DNA of 64,000 nucleotides from Haloarcula sp. CBA1129 (GCF_008729015.1 NZ_RKSM01000001.1:2914001-2978000); one strand, 5' to 3'. Counted from the stretch's first letter, positions 25,845 to 35,167 are shown. Notes: a model not told the origin generated them from the letters alone. Numbers and translations: made by a program.

Positions 25845-26012
25845 ATGGAGTCGGATACTGTCGCTCCGGTTGAGATGGCCGCGGACGGAGACATCATGGC
25901 GTCCGTCGAAGAGGGTCCAACGGACCAGTTTATCCTCGCTGACGTGACCCGAGACGACGCCTATCTCACAGCCCCGCTCGCGGACGCCGCCTCGCTCCCG
26001 GCCTGGCGATAG
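25845..26012 (+). CDS. Small acidic protein, 55 residues, unknown function
   Basis: ATG to TAG encodes a protein starting MESDTVAPVEMAADGDIM and ending ADAASLPAWR. The core EEGPTDQFILADVTRDDAYL alternates charged and hydrophobic residues like a compact beta-rich domain. Codon use and acidity match the neighbours, and a TATA box sits at leaderless spacing. It resembles small conserved haloarchaeal proteins seen near serA-type genes, but no function is known. It is followed 147 bases later by serA on the same strand. Confidence 0.65.
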   Translation: MESDTVAPVEMAADGDIMASVEEGPTDQFILADVTRDDAYLTAPLADAASLPAWR

Positions 26013-26159
26013 GTCGCTGTCTGTTGCTCCAGTTTTTTCGAACGGTTCCACTCAGCAGGACGCCCGATCAGCGGCGCGGTTGCTCCGAACGAGTCCTCAT
26101 CCGCAGTCGCTCGGACGGAGAAAACAAGCGTTATGCCGCCCCAGTAAGTTCGATTCGGT

Positions 26160-27746
26160 ATGAAGGTACTCGTTACGGACCCTATCGCTGACGCCGGCCT
26201 CACGCGACTCCGTGAGGCGGGCCACGACGTCGAAACAGCCTACGAGGTCGAGGGCGACGCGCTTCTCGATGCGGTGGCCGACGCGAACGCGCTCATCGTT
26301 CGCTCTGGCACCGACGTCTCCGAAGAAGTGTTCGCGGCCGCACCCGACCTCATCATCGTCGGCCGGGCCGGTATCGGTGTGGACAACATCGACATTGACG
26401 CCGCGACCGACCACGGTGTCATCGTCGCCAACGCTCCCGAAGGCAACGTCCGCGCTGCCGCGGAGCACTCCGTCGCGATGGCGTTTGCCACTGCTCGCTC
26501 TATCCCGCAGGCCCACGACCGCCTGAAAAACGGCGAGTGGGCCAAAGGCGAGTTCCTCGGGACCGAAGTCAACAACAAGACGCTTGGCGTCGTCGGCTTC
26601 GGTCGTGTCGGCCAGCAGGTCGCCAAACGACTCGGTAGTCTGGGCATGGACATCGTCACCTTCGACCCCTACATCAGTCAGGAGCGTGCCGACCAGTTCG
26701 GCGCGGAACTCGTCGACGATCTCGACGACTGCCTCGCGAAGTCCGACTTCATCACGATCCACACGCCGCTGACCCCCGAGACCGAGAACATGATCGGCGA
26801 AGACGAACTCGCTCTGCTCGAAGGCGGCTACGTCGTCAACTGCGCTCGCGGCGGCATCATCGACGAGCCGGCACTTGCTGAGGCCGTCGAGGACGGCGTC
26901 CTGAAGGGCGCAGCGCTCGATGTGTTCGGCGAGGAACCGCTCCCCGAAGACAGCCCGCTACTCGACGTGGAGGACATCATCGTTACGCCCCATCTGGGCG
27001 CGTCGACGGAGGCGGCACAGGAGAACGTCGCCACGTCAACGGCCGACCAGATTATCGCCGCGGCCAACGGCCAGCCCGTCGCCAACGCCCTGAACGCCCC
27101 GTCGCTGGACGAGGCGACGTTCAAGCAGGTCGGGCCGTACCTCGACCTCGCCGACACCGCCGGCCGCATCGCTGTCCAGTTGTTCGGCGGTCACATGTCC
27201 GAAGTCGAGGTCACCTATGCGGGCGACATCGCCGAGCAGGACGTGGAGTACGTCACCGCCAGCGCGCTGAAGGGCGTGTTTGCGCCCTCGGATCTGCAGG
27301 TCAACGCCGTTAACGCCCCACAGATCGCGCAAGACCGGGGCATCGACGTGACCGAATCCAAGACTCGGACCTCCGAGGATTACCAGAGCCTCATCACTGT
27401 CACTGTCTCCGACGGCGAGGAATCCGTCTCCGTCTGTGGGACCCAGTTCGGCGGCGAGGAACCCCGTATTGTCCGCATCGACGATCACCGAATCGAGGCC
27501 GTCCCCCACGGGCATATGCTGGTCGTCCGTAACCGCGACGAACCGGGTACTATCGGCTTCATCGGTACGGTGCTTGGCGAGGCCGATATCAACATCGCCG
27601 GGATGTTCAACGGCCGCGAGACCATCGGCGGGGAAGCCCTGTCCGTGTACAACCTCGACGAACAGCCGCCACAGGACATCATCGAGCGACTCAACGGCGA
27701 TAGTCGCATCATCGAAACGACCTACGTCGAACTCGGCGACGAATAA
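26160..27746 (+). CDS. serA: D-3-phosphoglycerate dehydrogenase
   Basis: A 528-residue first enzyme of serine synthesis. The N-terminal substrate domain (MKVLVTDPIADAGL) and NAD domain carry VVGFGRVGQQVAKRLGSLG. The catalytic arginine lies in NCARGGIIDE, the glutamate in FGEEPLPEDSPL, and the histidine in VTPHLGAST. An allosteric intervening domain (about 320-445) and a C-terminal ACT domain (HMLVVRNRDEPGTIGFIGTVL) make it the long type-1 form, which is often inhibited by serine. The window also encodes SerB (7421-8053); the aminotransferase step is not seen here. Confidence 0.95.
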   Translation: MKVLVTDPIADAGLTRLREAGHDVETAYEVEGDALLDAVADANALIVRSGTDVSEEVFAAAPDLIIVGRAGIGVDNIDIDAATDHGVIVANAPEGNVRAAAEHSVAMAFATARSIPQAHDRLKNGEWAKGEFLGTEVNNKTLGVVGFGRVGQQVAKRLGSLGMDIVTFDPYISQERADQFGAELVDDLDDCLAKSDFITIHTPLTPETENMIGEDELALLEGGYVVNCARGGIIDEPALAEAVEDGVLKGAALDVFGEEPLPEDSPLLDVEDIIVTPHLGASTEAAQENVATSTADQIIAAANGQPVANALNAPSLDEATFKQVGPYLDLADTAGRIAVQLFGGHMSEVEVTYAGDIAEQDVEYVTASALKGVFAPSDLQVNAVNAPQIAQDRGIDVTESKTRTSEDYQSLITVTVSDGEESVSVCGTQFGGEEPRIVRIDDHRIEAVPHGHMLVVRNRDEPGTIGFIGTVLGEADINIAGMFNGRETIGGEALSVYNLDEQPPQDIIERLNGDSRIIETTYVELGDE

Positions 27747-27779
27747 CACACGGCGGACTCTTCCGAAAGCCAGTCGCGA

Positions 27780-27995
27780 CTATTTTCCGTCGATAAGGCG
27801 CTCGTACCGGTCGACGACGGCCTGACGGTGCTCGCGTTCCCGTTCGAGCGCGGTTTCCAGTGTCGCCACCTGCGAGCGTAACAGCGCGATCTGTATCTGA
27901 TAGATCGTACTGGGGGTCTGTCGGGGCGATGGTGACGGGGAACCCGACTGGTCCCCGGAGTCGAACAACGCCGCTGAATCGCGGGACGAGGCCAT
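27780..27995 (-). CDS. Small coiled-coil protein, unknown function
   Basis: A 71-residue protein with a disordered Ser/Pro-rich N-terminal half. Its C-terminal helix (about 30-70) reads YQIQIALLRSQVATLETALE and then REREHRQAVVDRYERLIDGK, a clear heptad coiled coil. It converges with serA with 33 bases between the ends. The composition and clean ATG at 27995 suggest a real gene. It may be a dimeric adaptor, but there is no direct evidence for a partner. Confidence 0.65.
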   Translation of the reverse strand: MASSRDSAALFDSGDQSGSPSPSPRQTPSTIYQIQIALLRSQVATLETALEREREHRQAVVDRYERLIDGK

Positions 27996-28052
27996 ACCCG
28001 TGACAGGACCGCCACGGGCAAAAACACCCGTCGGACGGCCGTCACGCGCCTG

Positions 28053-28280
28053 TCAGTCACCTTGAGAGGTCCGGCCGCTACTGTCGCCGGAGACGGCGAA
28101 CTCCGTGACGAGTGGCACCCGGAGCGTGAGCGTCGTTCGTCCGTCGACGCCAAACAACTCGACGAACGCCGGGTTCACCACCCGGATTATCGGCTCGCCG
28201 TCGACGAACTCCGCCTCTGCGACGGCGTCGTCGGTGTGTTCGAACAGCGCCTCGAAGCGCGTGGCGGCCGTCTCACTCAT
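28053..28280 (-). CDS. Orphan PAS half-domain protein
   Basis: A 75-residue protein. MSETAATRFEALFEHTDDAV followed by VNPAFVELFGVDGR is the first half of a PAS sensor domain. The rest (TTLTLRVPLVTEFAVSGDSSGRTSQGD) does not complete the fold, so the gene may be truncated or frameshifted. Its ATG overlaps the stop of the sensor kinase by eight bases, implying coupled translation. It could be a small accessory to that kinase or a decaying remnant of a longer PAS protein. Confidence 0.6.
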   Translation of the reverse strand: MSETAATRFEALFEHTDDAVAEAEFVDGEPIIRVVNPAFVELFGVDGRTTLTLRVPLVTEFAVSGDSSGRTSQGD

Positions 28281-30339
28281 CCCCGTACTGGGTGGCAGCG
28301 ACGAACTCGAAGCGGGCCCCACCGGTCCCGCTTTCGGTTACAGACACGTCCCAGTCGTGTGCGTGTGCGATTTCTTCGACTATTGTCAGTCCGAGCCCCG
28401 TGCCGTCGTCGCTCGTCGTGTAGCCGTTGTCGAAGATGCTGTCCCGCTCCTCTTCGGGGATACCGACTCCGTCGTCAGCGACGTAGAACCCGCCGTCGAG
28501 CGCCCCGACCCGGACGGTCGATGCTTGCCCGTGCATGACGGCGTTCCGGAACAGGTTCTCGAAGAGGTGTTTGAGACGGGTATCGTCCCCCGAGACAACG
28601 AGGCTGTCCTCCTCAACGACCAGTTCCGTTTCACAGGAGCTGACGTGGGTCCAGCAGGCACGTGCAACAGCACTAACGTCGACTGGTGACGGGTCCTCGA
28701 CGCGGTTCCCCTGCCGGGTCAGCGTCAACACGCCTTCGATGACTTCTTCCATCCGTTCGTGGGCCTGACGTATCCGGTCGAGACCGGCGGGACACTCATC
28801 GAGCTGGCTCAGCGTGCCCTTGGCGATCTGGAGCGGGTTCCGGAGGTCGTGTGAGACGGTGCTCGCGAACTGTTCGAGCCGCTCGTTCTCCCGCTGTAGC
28901 TCTCGCTCCTTGCGAAGCCGTTGCAGGGCGATTTCGGCGTTGCTGGCGATTATCTGGACGAGGTTCAGGTCGGTCTCGTCGAACGCGTCCGGCTCTGTTT
29001 GGCCCACGCTGATAACGCCGTAATCGCTGACCGGGACGTACAGCCACGAGACGACCGGTTCGAGTTCCGTGCCGCCGTCGTGGTTGCGGATGTCCGTGTA
29101 GACCCGCGCCCGCTGGTCTTCGAAGGCCGCGCCGGGGAACCCCTCGCCGACCTCGTAGGTCGGTCGCTCCGACAGCAACTGCTCGGCCTTGTCGTTGACG
29201 TGAATCGGCTGGAGCTCTCCGTCCCGGTGGACACGGATCACGTTGATGCGGAACTCCAGAATCGACTCGATGGCCGTCCCGACTTCGGCGGCGACCGCCG
29301 CCGGGCTGTCCGCGCTGAGTAGGTCCCGCGTGGCCTCGTGCAGTGCCTTTATCTTCTCTTCTCGTCGCCGTTTCTCGGTGATGTCCGTGTTGATGGCGAC
29401 GTAGCCGCGCGGCTCGTCGTCGCTCGGAAGCGGGGCAATCGTCTGCTCGATGACGTAGGGCTCGCCGTCGGGGCGCTCGTTGACCAGTTCACCCCGCCAC
29501 ACGTCGCCGGCTCCGATGGTATCCCACAGGTCCTCGTAGAAGGCCTCGTCGTGCTCGCCCGATTTGAGGACACGTGGCGTGTGGCCGATGACCTCCGATG
29601 CGGCGTACCCGGTCAGCTCCTCGAACGCCGGATTGACGTACTCGATGACGCCGTCGGAGTCCGTGAACACGACGGCGTGACCCGCGCTCTCGACCGCTTC
29701 CCGGAATTTCCACGGACTGATGTTATCAATCTTCGGACGGCCCCCGCCCGTCTGTCCGCCGTCGGCCCGCGCCGCTCGCTGTCCGTCGGCAGTCCCCCGT
29801 ATCAGATTGAGGTGGGCGGAGAGGACATCGGCGTCAATCCGTTCGAGTTCACACAGCACCTCCGGTCTCGCCAGTTCGCGGAGCCGTCGGCACACGCGGT
29901 GAAACCCATGGCTCCCTTCGAGGTCGCTGCTCGACAGGGTTGCATCGAGCACGTGCGCCTTCCGCGTCAGCGACACCGCCTCACGGAGGTCGCCGTTTCC
30001 GAGCGCCGCTGCCCGGTCGATTGCCCGCCCGAGCGCCGCCCCGTCGACCGGCTTGTGGAGGTAGTCGTCACATGGGAGCGAGAGGAGTTCTGGCGTCGGC
30101 TCGGTTCCGGCCACGACGAGCACGTAGTACGACCCGCTGGCGTTCTGGACCGTCTCTTTCAGTTCTTGAAACGCCATTCCCGGGCGGCCGTGGTCGTAGA
30201 CGACGATGTCCGCCCGTTTAAACGAAGGCGCGATTTCGTCCACTGTCTCGGCCAGCGCGTAGCTGTCTGCCGGATTGAGGCCCGTCTCGTACACCCGGTG
30301 GTCGACTGAATCGTCGATGACCAGCACGTCTCGGTCCAT
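28273..30339 (-). CDS. Sensor histidine kinase with receiver-like, PAS and GAF domains
   Basis: A 688-residue soluble signalling kinase. A receiver-like N-terminus has IDDSVD, Asp49 in VVYDHGRPG and the KP of LHKPVDG at about 96. A linker domain (110-205) is followed by PAS (about 213-325, FTDSDGVIEYVNPAFEELTGY). GAF spans about 335-478. HisKA has phospho-acceptor His497 in STVSHDLRNPLQ. HATPase (585-688) has NLFRNAVMHG, YVADDGVGIP and GTGLGLTIVEEIA. No membrane segment is seen, so it senses a cytoplasmic signal. A TATA-like element lies at 30366-30376 on this strand, and a PAS fragment gene follows. Confidence 0.92.
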   Translation of the reverse strand: MDRDVLVIDDSVDHRVYETGLNPADSYALAETVDEIAPSFKRADIVVYDHGRPGMAFQELKETVQNASGSYYVLVVAGTEPTPELLSLPCDDYLHKPVDGAALGRAIDRAAALGNGDLREAVSLTRKAHVLDATLSSSDLEGSHGFHRVCRRLRELARPEVLCELERIDADVLSAHLNLIRGTADGQRAARADGGQTGGGRPKIDNISPWKFREAVESAGHAVVFTDSDGVIEYVNPAFEELTGYAASEVIGHTPRVLKSGEHDEAFYEDLWDTIGAGDVWRGELVNERPDGEPYVIEQTIAPLPSDDEPRGYVAINTDITEKRRREEKIKALHEATRDLLSADSPAAVAAEVGTAIESILEFRINVIRVHRDGELQPIHVNDKAEQLLSERPTYEVGEGFPGAAFEDQRARVYTDIRNHDGGTELEPVVSWLYVPVSDYGVISVGQTEPDAFDETDLNLVQIIASNAEIALQRLRKERELQRENERLEQFASTVSHDLRNPLQIAKGTLSQLDECPAGLDRIRQAHERMEEVIEGVLTLTRQGNRVEDPSPVDVSAVARACWTHVSSCETELVVEEDSLVVSGDDTRLKHLFENLFRNAVMHGQASTVRVGALDGGFYVADDGVGIPEEERDSIFDNGYTTSDDGTGLGLTIVEEIAHAHDWDVSVTESGTGGARFEFVAATQYGDE

Positions 30340-30505
30340 CTCTTGCCTCGCTTTCTATCAGTATTCATAATATATCTCGCCCGGATTGCAAGTAGCTGAG
30401 AACGCGGTCCGAATTTAAATGCCGTCCCGAACATGGGAGCGCCCGCTGGCATGCCCCGCGCGACAGACGGACCTGCCGAGTGTCTCGGGATGGCTCCGAG
30501 ACGGT

Positions 30506-33500
30506 TCACATGAAGTCAGCGATGCCTGACTGTTTGTTGTGGTCGTTCTCGAACACCGACTCGATTTTCCGTTCGAGAATCTTGAGCCGCTGTTTCGTGT
30601 AGTCTCGCGCGCCGAACTCGTCGGCGACGCGGATGGCCGTGTCGATGTACTTGTTGACCGACCCCTCGTGGACCGTGAGGTTCACCCGGCCGCCACATTC
30701 CCGGCAGTCACCGGTCAGGGGCGCACGGCGGAACGACTCCCCGCAGTCCAGACACCGGACCTCCTGTCTGGAGAAGGCCCGGAGGTTCCCGATGAGGTCC
30801 GGCAGGAAGTGGTACTCGATGATGCGCTCGGCCACGTCGCTCTCGACGACGGCCCGGAGCTTCCGGGAAATCTCCAGCTGGGCGTCCATCTTGTCCTCCA
30901 TCGACCCGAGCGTCTTGTACGCCGAGAGGTCCGGCCCGGCGGCGATGTTCGCCGTGTCGTGGGTGTGGCGGAACTCGGTGTATTCGCGGTCGGTCCCCAG
31001 CGTCTCCTCGGCGATTTTCATGATGTCCTCGACCTCCGTCGGGTCCTTCATTTCGCGGGTGGCCTCGTAGAACTCCCGGGGATACGATTCCATGATGTCC
31101 ATGTTGTGGGCCTCGTCGTCGATTTCGCTGGGGTCGATCCGCGAGGACATCACCAGTGGGGCGTCCATCTGTCCGCCCCGCTGGTTCGGGAGATACGACT
31201 TCGAGAAGTTCAGGAGGCCGTCCATCAGGAGCATCACGCAGTCCTCGTCGCCGTCACACTGCCCGACGTAGGTCCCCTCGACGGCCACTCGGTGGGTGTC
31301 AGCGACTGTGAGACAGTAGACGTGATCTACGTCGCTCTCGACGTACTCAACGGCGGTGACGGTGTCTGTCGGGGCTGCACCGTCGGTTGCTGCTGTCGAT
31401 TCTGCATCGCGTGCCGTCATCGTCGTCGTCTCGCCGCCGTCGTAAGCGGGGAGTTCGTCGCCGGCAGTCAGGTCACTGGCCGGGACCTCATCGACACCGT
31501 CTGACCCGGCTCGAAGCATCGTGTGGTCGGGTGTGACACGAAGTGTCCGGTCGCCGACGGTGAGCCGAACGAGGTGGTCCGGCGCGGGGTGTTTCGAGAC
31601 GGCGTCGACCGGCTTGCGACAAGGGCCGCTTTCGCTGAGCGACGACACGGTGAGGCCGCCGTCGAGTTCCTGAACGAGCGTCCCGAAGTCGTCTTCTTCG
31701 GGGTCCACAAGCCGCTCCTCGACCAGCGCCTCGATGGTGCCGTATTCCCAGTTGCCGCCTTCGTCCTCGTACCACAGTCGGGTGTCCGGATGGAAGCAGT
31801 TCCGTCGCTTGGCGGCGTGGAAGTACGGATGTGCGTAGCCGACGGCCGCCGAAGTGAAGCCGACCACGCGCCCGACCGTCGCTGCGCTGGTGTGGGGAGC
31901 CATCCCGAAGACGAGTTCGCCGACGAGGTCCTCGCGGTCGTCGAACTCGTAGAACCGCTCCAGCCCGTAGTACTGTTCCAAGAGGTCGTCGACGAAGCGG
32001 GCGGTCTGGAGCATGTGTTCGGCCGCCCCGTCCGAGAGCACGATATCCTGAACTTTCAGCTCGACCAACTGGTCGTCGTGAGTCAGCGGGTCGCCGTGGA
32101 TGTCCTCTTTGTACCCCAGTCCCCGGAGTCGTTCGGCGGACACGTCCAGTTCCGAGGCACGGACCGCCGTCACCGGCAGGTCGGTCATGTCGTAGCGGAC
32201 CGTCCCGTCTTTGAACGCCGACACGTCGTGTTTCGCTCGGAGGATACCCTTCTCCATCGGCTCCGGGACCTTCTCCTCGGAGGTGAGCCCCTTGACGGCT
32301 TTCAGTTGCTCGAAGGCCGTCTCGCGTTCGCCGACGTTTTGCAGCGCGTCCCGATACGCTTCCTGCAGGTCGAGCACTTTGTACTGGGTCGGCGAGGCGA
32401 GCGTTTCACACCGGGAACACTCCGCACGGCCGGACTCGTCGCGCTCGACCTCGGCTTCGCAGTCGGGACAGATGTACACCGGCTCGGTGGTCCCGCTGCA
32501 CTCGGGACAGCCCGCGTGGTGGGTTTCGGTCCCGCAGTCGGGACAGCGCCGGCGGGCGATTTCGACCTCGACGCGGCCGGGCGTGTCGCTCATGTCGTCG
32601 GCGTGTTTCGTCGCCTTGGCCACGTCCCGCTGTGCGCCGCCGGCCTCGCCGATAGGGCTGAGCGTGTGGACGGCCGGCGAGAGGTCCCGCCGCTCGGATT
32701 TCTCGGGCCGCCCCATCCGGTTGCCGATGCGGGTCGGCGCGCGCTCCCGTATCTGGAACGGGGCGATTTCGTTGACTGCTACAACAGCGTTCTGGCCGTC
32801 TTCGCGCTCAGCGTCTTCGGCAACGCCGATAGCGTCGAGCGATTCGCTCTCGCCGTAGGTCTTGGCGCGCTCGGAGAGGTCCGAGGGCGTCCAGTCGCGC
32901 TTTAGCGACCGCGAGAACCCGAGCGTCCGCACCAGCGGCACCCAGTCGGTGACCGTAATCGTGTCCTCGTCTTGGGTGTGCTCGACGAGCAGGTGTTCCA
33001 GTGTTTGCTGGACGGCATCGGTCCGGGGCAGGACGAGTGCGCCGTCGTCGCTGGCCGCGCCGCCCGCCGTCTTCTCAGCTTCCGGGTTGGCGTACGCGCC
33101 GTCGGCTTGCGCGACCTGTGCGTCCTCGACGGCGTCGGCGAGCGCACACACCTGATCGACGCTCACGTCGTGCCAGAGGTAGGTGTATTTCGGGTGTAAG
33201 GGGGCGTCGTAGTCGGTCGCCCACTCGATGGCTTCCTCGACGCTCGGGTCCGTGAGGTCGATGTGGGGCGAGTCTTGCATCGCCTGCACGTCAGCGCCGG
33301 CAGCATCGAGGTCCTGTTCCCACCACTCGACGGTGTAGGACGCCGGCGCGAGCGGGTGGTTGTTCTCGACGAACTCCCCGTAGTTGACGAGGTACTCGCC
33401 GAGGTCAAGTATCTTCTCGACGCCGTTGCGGACCTCTAATGCTTCCTCGGCGTTGTCGATGCGGCGCACGTCGCCGTTGGCAAGGCGCACGGTCGGCCCT

Positions 33501-34693
33501 TCGATGGTGTCGACCGGTACAACGCCGGCGGCTTTCCCCGGCCGTTCGGTCTTGATTTGGGTGCCGGTCGCGAGGAAATCATCGACGAGATGCATCGTCG
33601 CTGGATGGACGCCGGCGGTGGCGAAGCCGTGGTTTCGCGACCGCCCATAGCGAAGCCGGAACCCGCCCGCTTTCGACGGGTGGGAGAACACCGGCCGGCC
33701 GGCGATGAGGTCCCGGAGGTACTTATCGGCGGGCTCGACGCGCGGCGGCCCCGACCGCTCGTCAGCGTCGTCCTCGGCGCTGTCGTCCGCCCCGTCGCTT
33801 GCGTCGCCGCCGCTCTCGTCTTCCGAACCGTCCTCCTGATCGGCGTCGTCCTTGCCGATGGTCCCGTCGATGAGGTCCTGCAACCACGGCCAGTCGACCT
33901 CGTCGAGATTTCGGGTGTAGCGCTGGATTTTGGGCGCTTTGAGCGCGATTCCCTCGGCCAGCACCAGACACATCCCGCCCCGGGGAGAGTTCGAGTCGAC
34001 GCGTTCGAGGTCCCGGTAGCCCGACACCTCCTCGTCGCCGGTCGCCTCGCCGTCGAGCATGATGGGCATGTGCTCGGCGATGAACTTCGTCTCCTTCTCC
34101 TTGGGCGAGTACTGCAGCCCGGTGTCCTTGTCGTAGAGGTCGATTTCTTCGGCGTAACGGCCGATCTCTTCCTCGCGGGCCTTGTACTGGTCGATGCCCA
34201 GCAGCGCGCGGGCGTAGTCCGCGACCAGCACGGAGAGCGCCTGTGCCGTTCCGCCGGCCGAGCGGATCGGGCCGGCGTAGTAGACGTTGATGAACTCCGT
34301 GCCGTCGTCGTTCTCTAACAACTCGACGCGGTCGATACCCTCGATGGGGGCGGCGACGACACCCTCGGTCAGCAGGGCAACAGCCGTTCGGACCGCGCCC
34401 TCGACTTTCCCTTCGCGGCTGTCGTAGTCGCCGACGGTCCCTTCGACGAAGTCATCGACCAGTTCCAGCGCGGCCTCCTCGCGCGACATCTGCCCCTCTA
34501 ACTCTCGCACTCGTTCGGCGACCCCGTCGATGCCGAGGATGTTCTCGACCCGGTCGGCCATGTCCCGGGCTGTCGGAATTTCGACCTGCGGCTTCGGGTC
34601 GCCGCCACGCTCTTTGGCCCGCTCGGCGACGTCGAAGGCGGCTTCGAGCTGGGTTTCGAGCGTTTCGAAGTACTGTTCGTCGACCTCCCGCAT
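30506..34693 (-). CDS. polC: DNA polymerase D large subunit (DP2) with mini-intein
   Basis: A 1395-residue precursor of the catalytic subunit of replicative polymerase D. The N-terminus is MREVDEQYFETLETQLEAAF. A central double zinc finger reads CPDCGTETHHAGCPECSG and CPDCEAEV...CSRCE. The catalytic DGD lies in CDGDEDCVMLLMDGLLNFSK (from residue 1146), and a C-terminal zinc finger has CLDCGESF...CRECGG. Residues 966-1145 are an intein inserted directly before CDGDED; after splicing the protein is 1215 residues. The ATG at 34693 lies one base after the stop of the PPC gene. The small subunit gene is at 10013-11581. Confidence 0.95.
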   Translation of the reverse strand: MREVDEQYFETLETQLEAAFDVAERAKERGGDPKPQVEIPTARDMADRVENILGIDGVAERVRELEGQMSREEAALELVDDFVEGTVGDYDSREGKVEGAVRTAVALLTEGVVAAPIEGIDRVELLENDDGTEFINVYYAGPIRSAGGTAQALSVLVADYARALLGIDQYKAREEEIGRYAEEIDLYDKDTGLQYSPKEKETKFIAEHMPIMLDGEATGDEEVSGYRDLERVDSNSPRGGMCLVLAEGIALKAPKIQRYTRNLDEVDWPWLQDLIDGTIGKDDADQEDGSEDESGGDASDGADDSAEDDADERSGPPRVEPADKYLRDLIAGRPVFSHPSKAGGFRLRYGRSRNHGFATAGVHPATMHLVDDFLATGTQIKTERPGKAAGVVPVDTIEGPTVRLANGDVRRIDNAEEALEVRNGVEKILDLGEYLVNYGEFVENNHPLAPASYTVEWWEQDLDAAGADVQAMQDSPHIDLTDPSVEEAIEWATDYDAPLHPKYTYLWHDVSVDQVCALADAVEDAQVAQADGAYANPEAEKTAGGAASDDGALVLPRTDAVQQTLEHLLVEHTQDEDTITVTDWVPLVRTLGFSRSLKRDWTPSDLSERAKTYGESESLDAIGVAEDAEREDGQNAVVAVNEIAPFQIRERAPTRIGNRMGRPEKSERRDLSPAVHTLSPIGEAGGAQRDVAKATKHADDMSDTPGRVEVEIARRRCPDCGTETHHAGCPECSGTTEPVYICPDCEAEVERDESGRAECSRCETLASPTQYKVLDLQEAYRDALQNVGERETAFEQLKAVKGLTSEEKVPEPMEKGILRAKHDVSAFKDGTVRYDMTDLPVTAVRASELDVSAERLRGLGYKEDIHGDPLTHDDQLVELKVQDIVLSDGAAEHMLQTARFVDDLLEQYYGLERFYEFDDREDLVGELVFGMAPHTSAATVGRVVGFTSAAVGYAHPYFHAAKRRNCFHPDTRLWYEDEGGNWEYGTIEALVEERLVDPEEDDFGTLVQELDGGLTVSSLSESGPCRKPVDAVSKHPAPDHLVRLTVGDRTLRVTPDHTMLRAGSDGVDEVPASDLTAGDELPAYDGGETTTMTARDAESTAATDGAAPTDTVTAVEYVESDVDHVYCLTVADTHRVAVEGTYVGQCDGDEDCVMLLMDGLLNFSKSYLPNQRGGQMDAPLVMSSRIDPSEIDDEAHNMDIMESYPREFYEATREMKDPTEVEDIMKIAEETLGTDREYTEFRHTHDTANIAAGPDLSAYKTLGSMEDKMDAQLEISRKLRAVVESDVAERIIEYHFLPDLIGNLRAFSRQEVRCLDCGESFRRAPLTGDCRECGGRVNLTVHEGSVNKYIDTAIRVADEFGARDYTKQRLKILERKIESVFENDHNKQSGIADFM
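31259..31798 (-). mobile_element. Mini-intein in DP2 ending in Gln
   Basis: A 180-residue in-frame insertion starting CFHPDTRLW (Cys1, block A). Block B is LRVTPDHTML, block F is VDHVYCLTVADTHRVAVEG, and block G is TYVGQ before the extein Cys. No homing-endonuclease motifs fit in the roughly 80 residues between B and F, so it is a splicing-only mini-intein. The last residue is Gln instead of Asn, and the usual penultimate His is Gly. The insertion point, next to the polymerase DGD motif, is the known PolII intein site in archaea. Confidence 0.9.
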
Positions 34694-34694
34694 C

Positions 34695-35117
34695 TTAGAT
34701 ATTCCAGAGGTCCAAGTCGGTTGGTTCGTCGTGTTCCCGCTGGAGTTCCGTATCGAACCCGCGGACGTACAGTTCACCCGCCCAGACGGTGCCGGCGTTC
34801 AGGTGGCCGGCGACTGCCTCGCCGTCAGGCCGTGAGAGGACGGCGTGGGTGTGGGCGAACCGCTCCCCGTCGAGATGCGAGATGTTGCCCATGCAGGCGG
34901 CGACCTCAAGTGGTTCGTCGAAGATCAGCGAGTCGTACTCCGTTCGGTCCTGATCGTAGAACATGAGTTCCGCGTTCTGGACCGCCCCGAGCCCGTAGAA
35001 GAAGCCGGCGTCGATGCCCTGTTCGTCCGCGAAGGCTTCAATCTCTCCCCGCCAGTCCGCACCGTGCTCCAGTCGGCAGACGAACTCGGACGTACTGTCG
35101 ACTTCGCGGTAATCCAT
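34695..35117 (-). CDS. PPC (PD1-like/DUF296) domain protein
   Basis: A 140-residue single PPC domain. MDYREVDSTSEFVCRLEHGADW leads into IEAFADEQGIDAGFFYGLGAVQNAELMFYD. The conserved metal/active-site-like HLDGERFAHTHAVLSRPDGEAVAGHLNAGTV spans about residues 80-112. PPC proteins form trimers, and some bind DNA in plants and archaea; enzymatic roles are also proposed. Its stop is one base from the DP2 start, so the two are cotranscribed and probably translationally coupled. The TATA-like box at 35168-35175 serves this pair. Confidence 0.85.
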   Translation of the reverse strand: MDYREVDSTSEFVCRLEHGADWRGEIEAFADEQGIDAGFFYGLGAVQNAELMFYDQDRTEYDSLIFDEPLEVAACMGNISHLDGERFAHTHAVLSRPDGEAVAGHLNAGTVWAGELYVRGFDTELQREHDEPTDLDLWNI

Positions 35118-35167
35118 ATCTGTACTGGATGGCAGGCCAGTGCAAAAACGTTGCTTTCGGCCCAACT

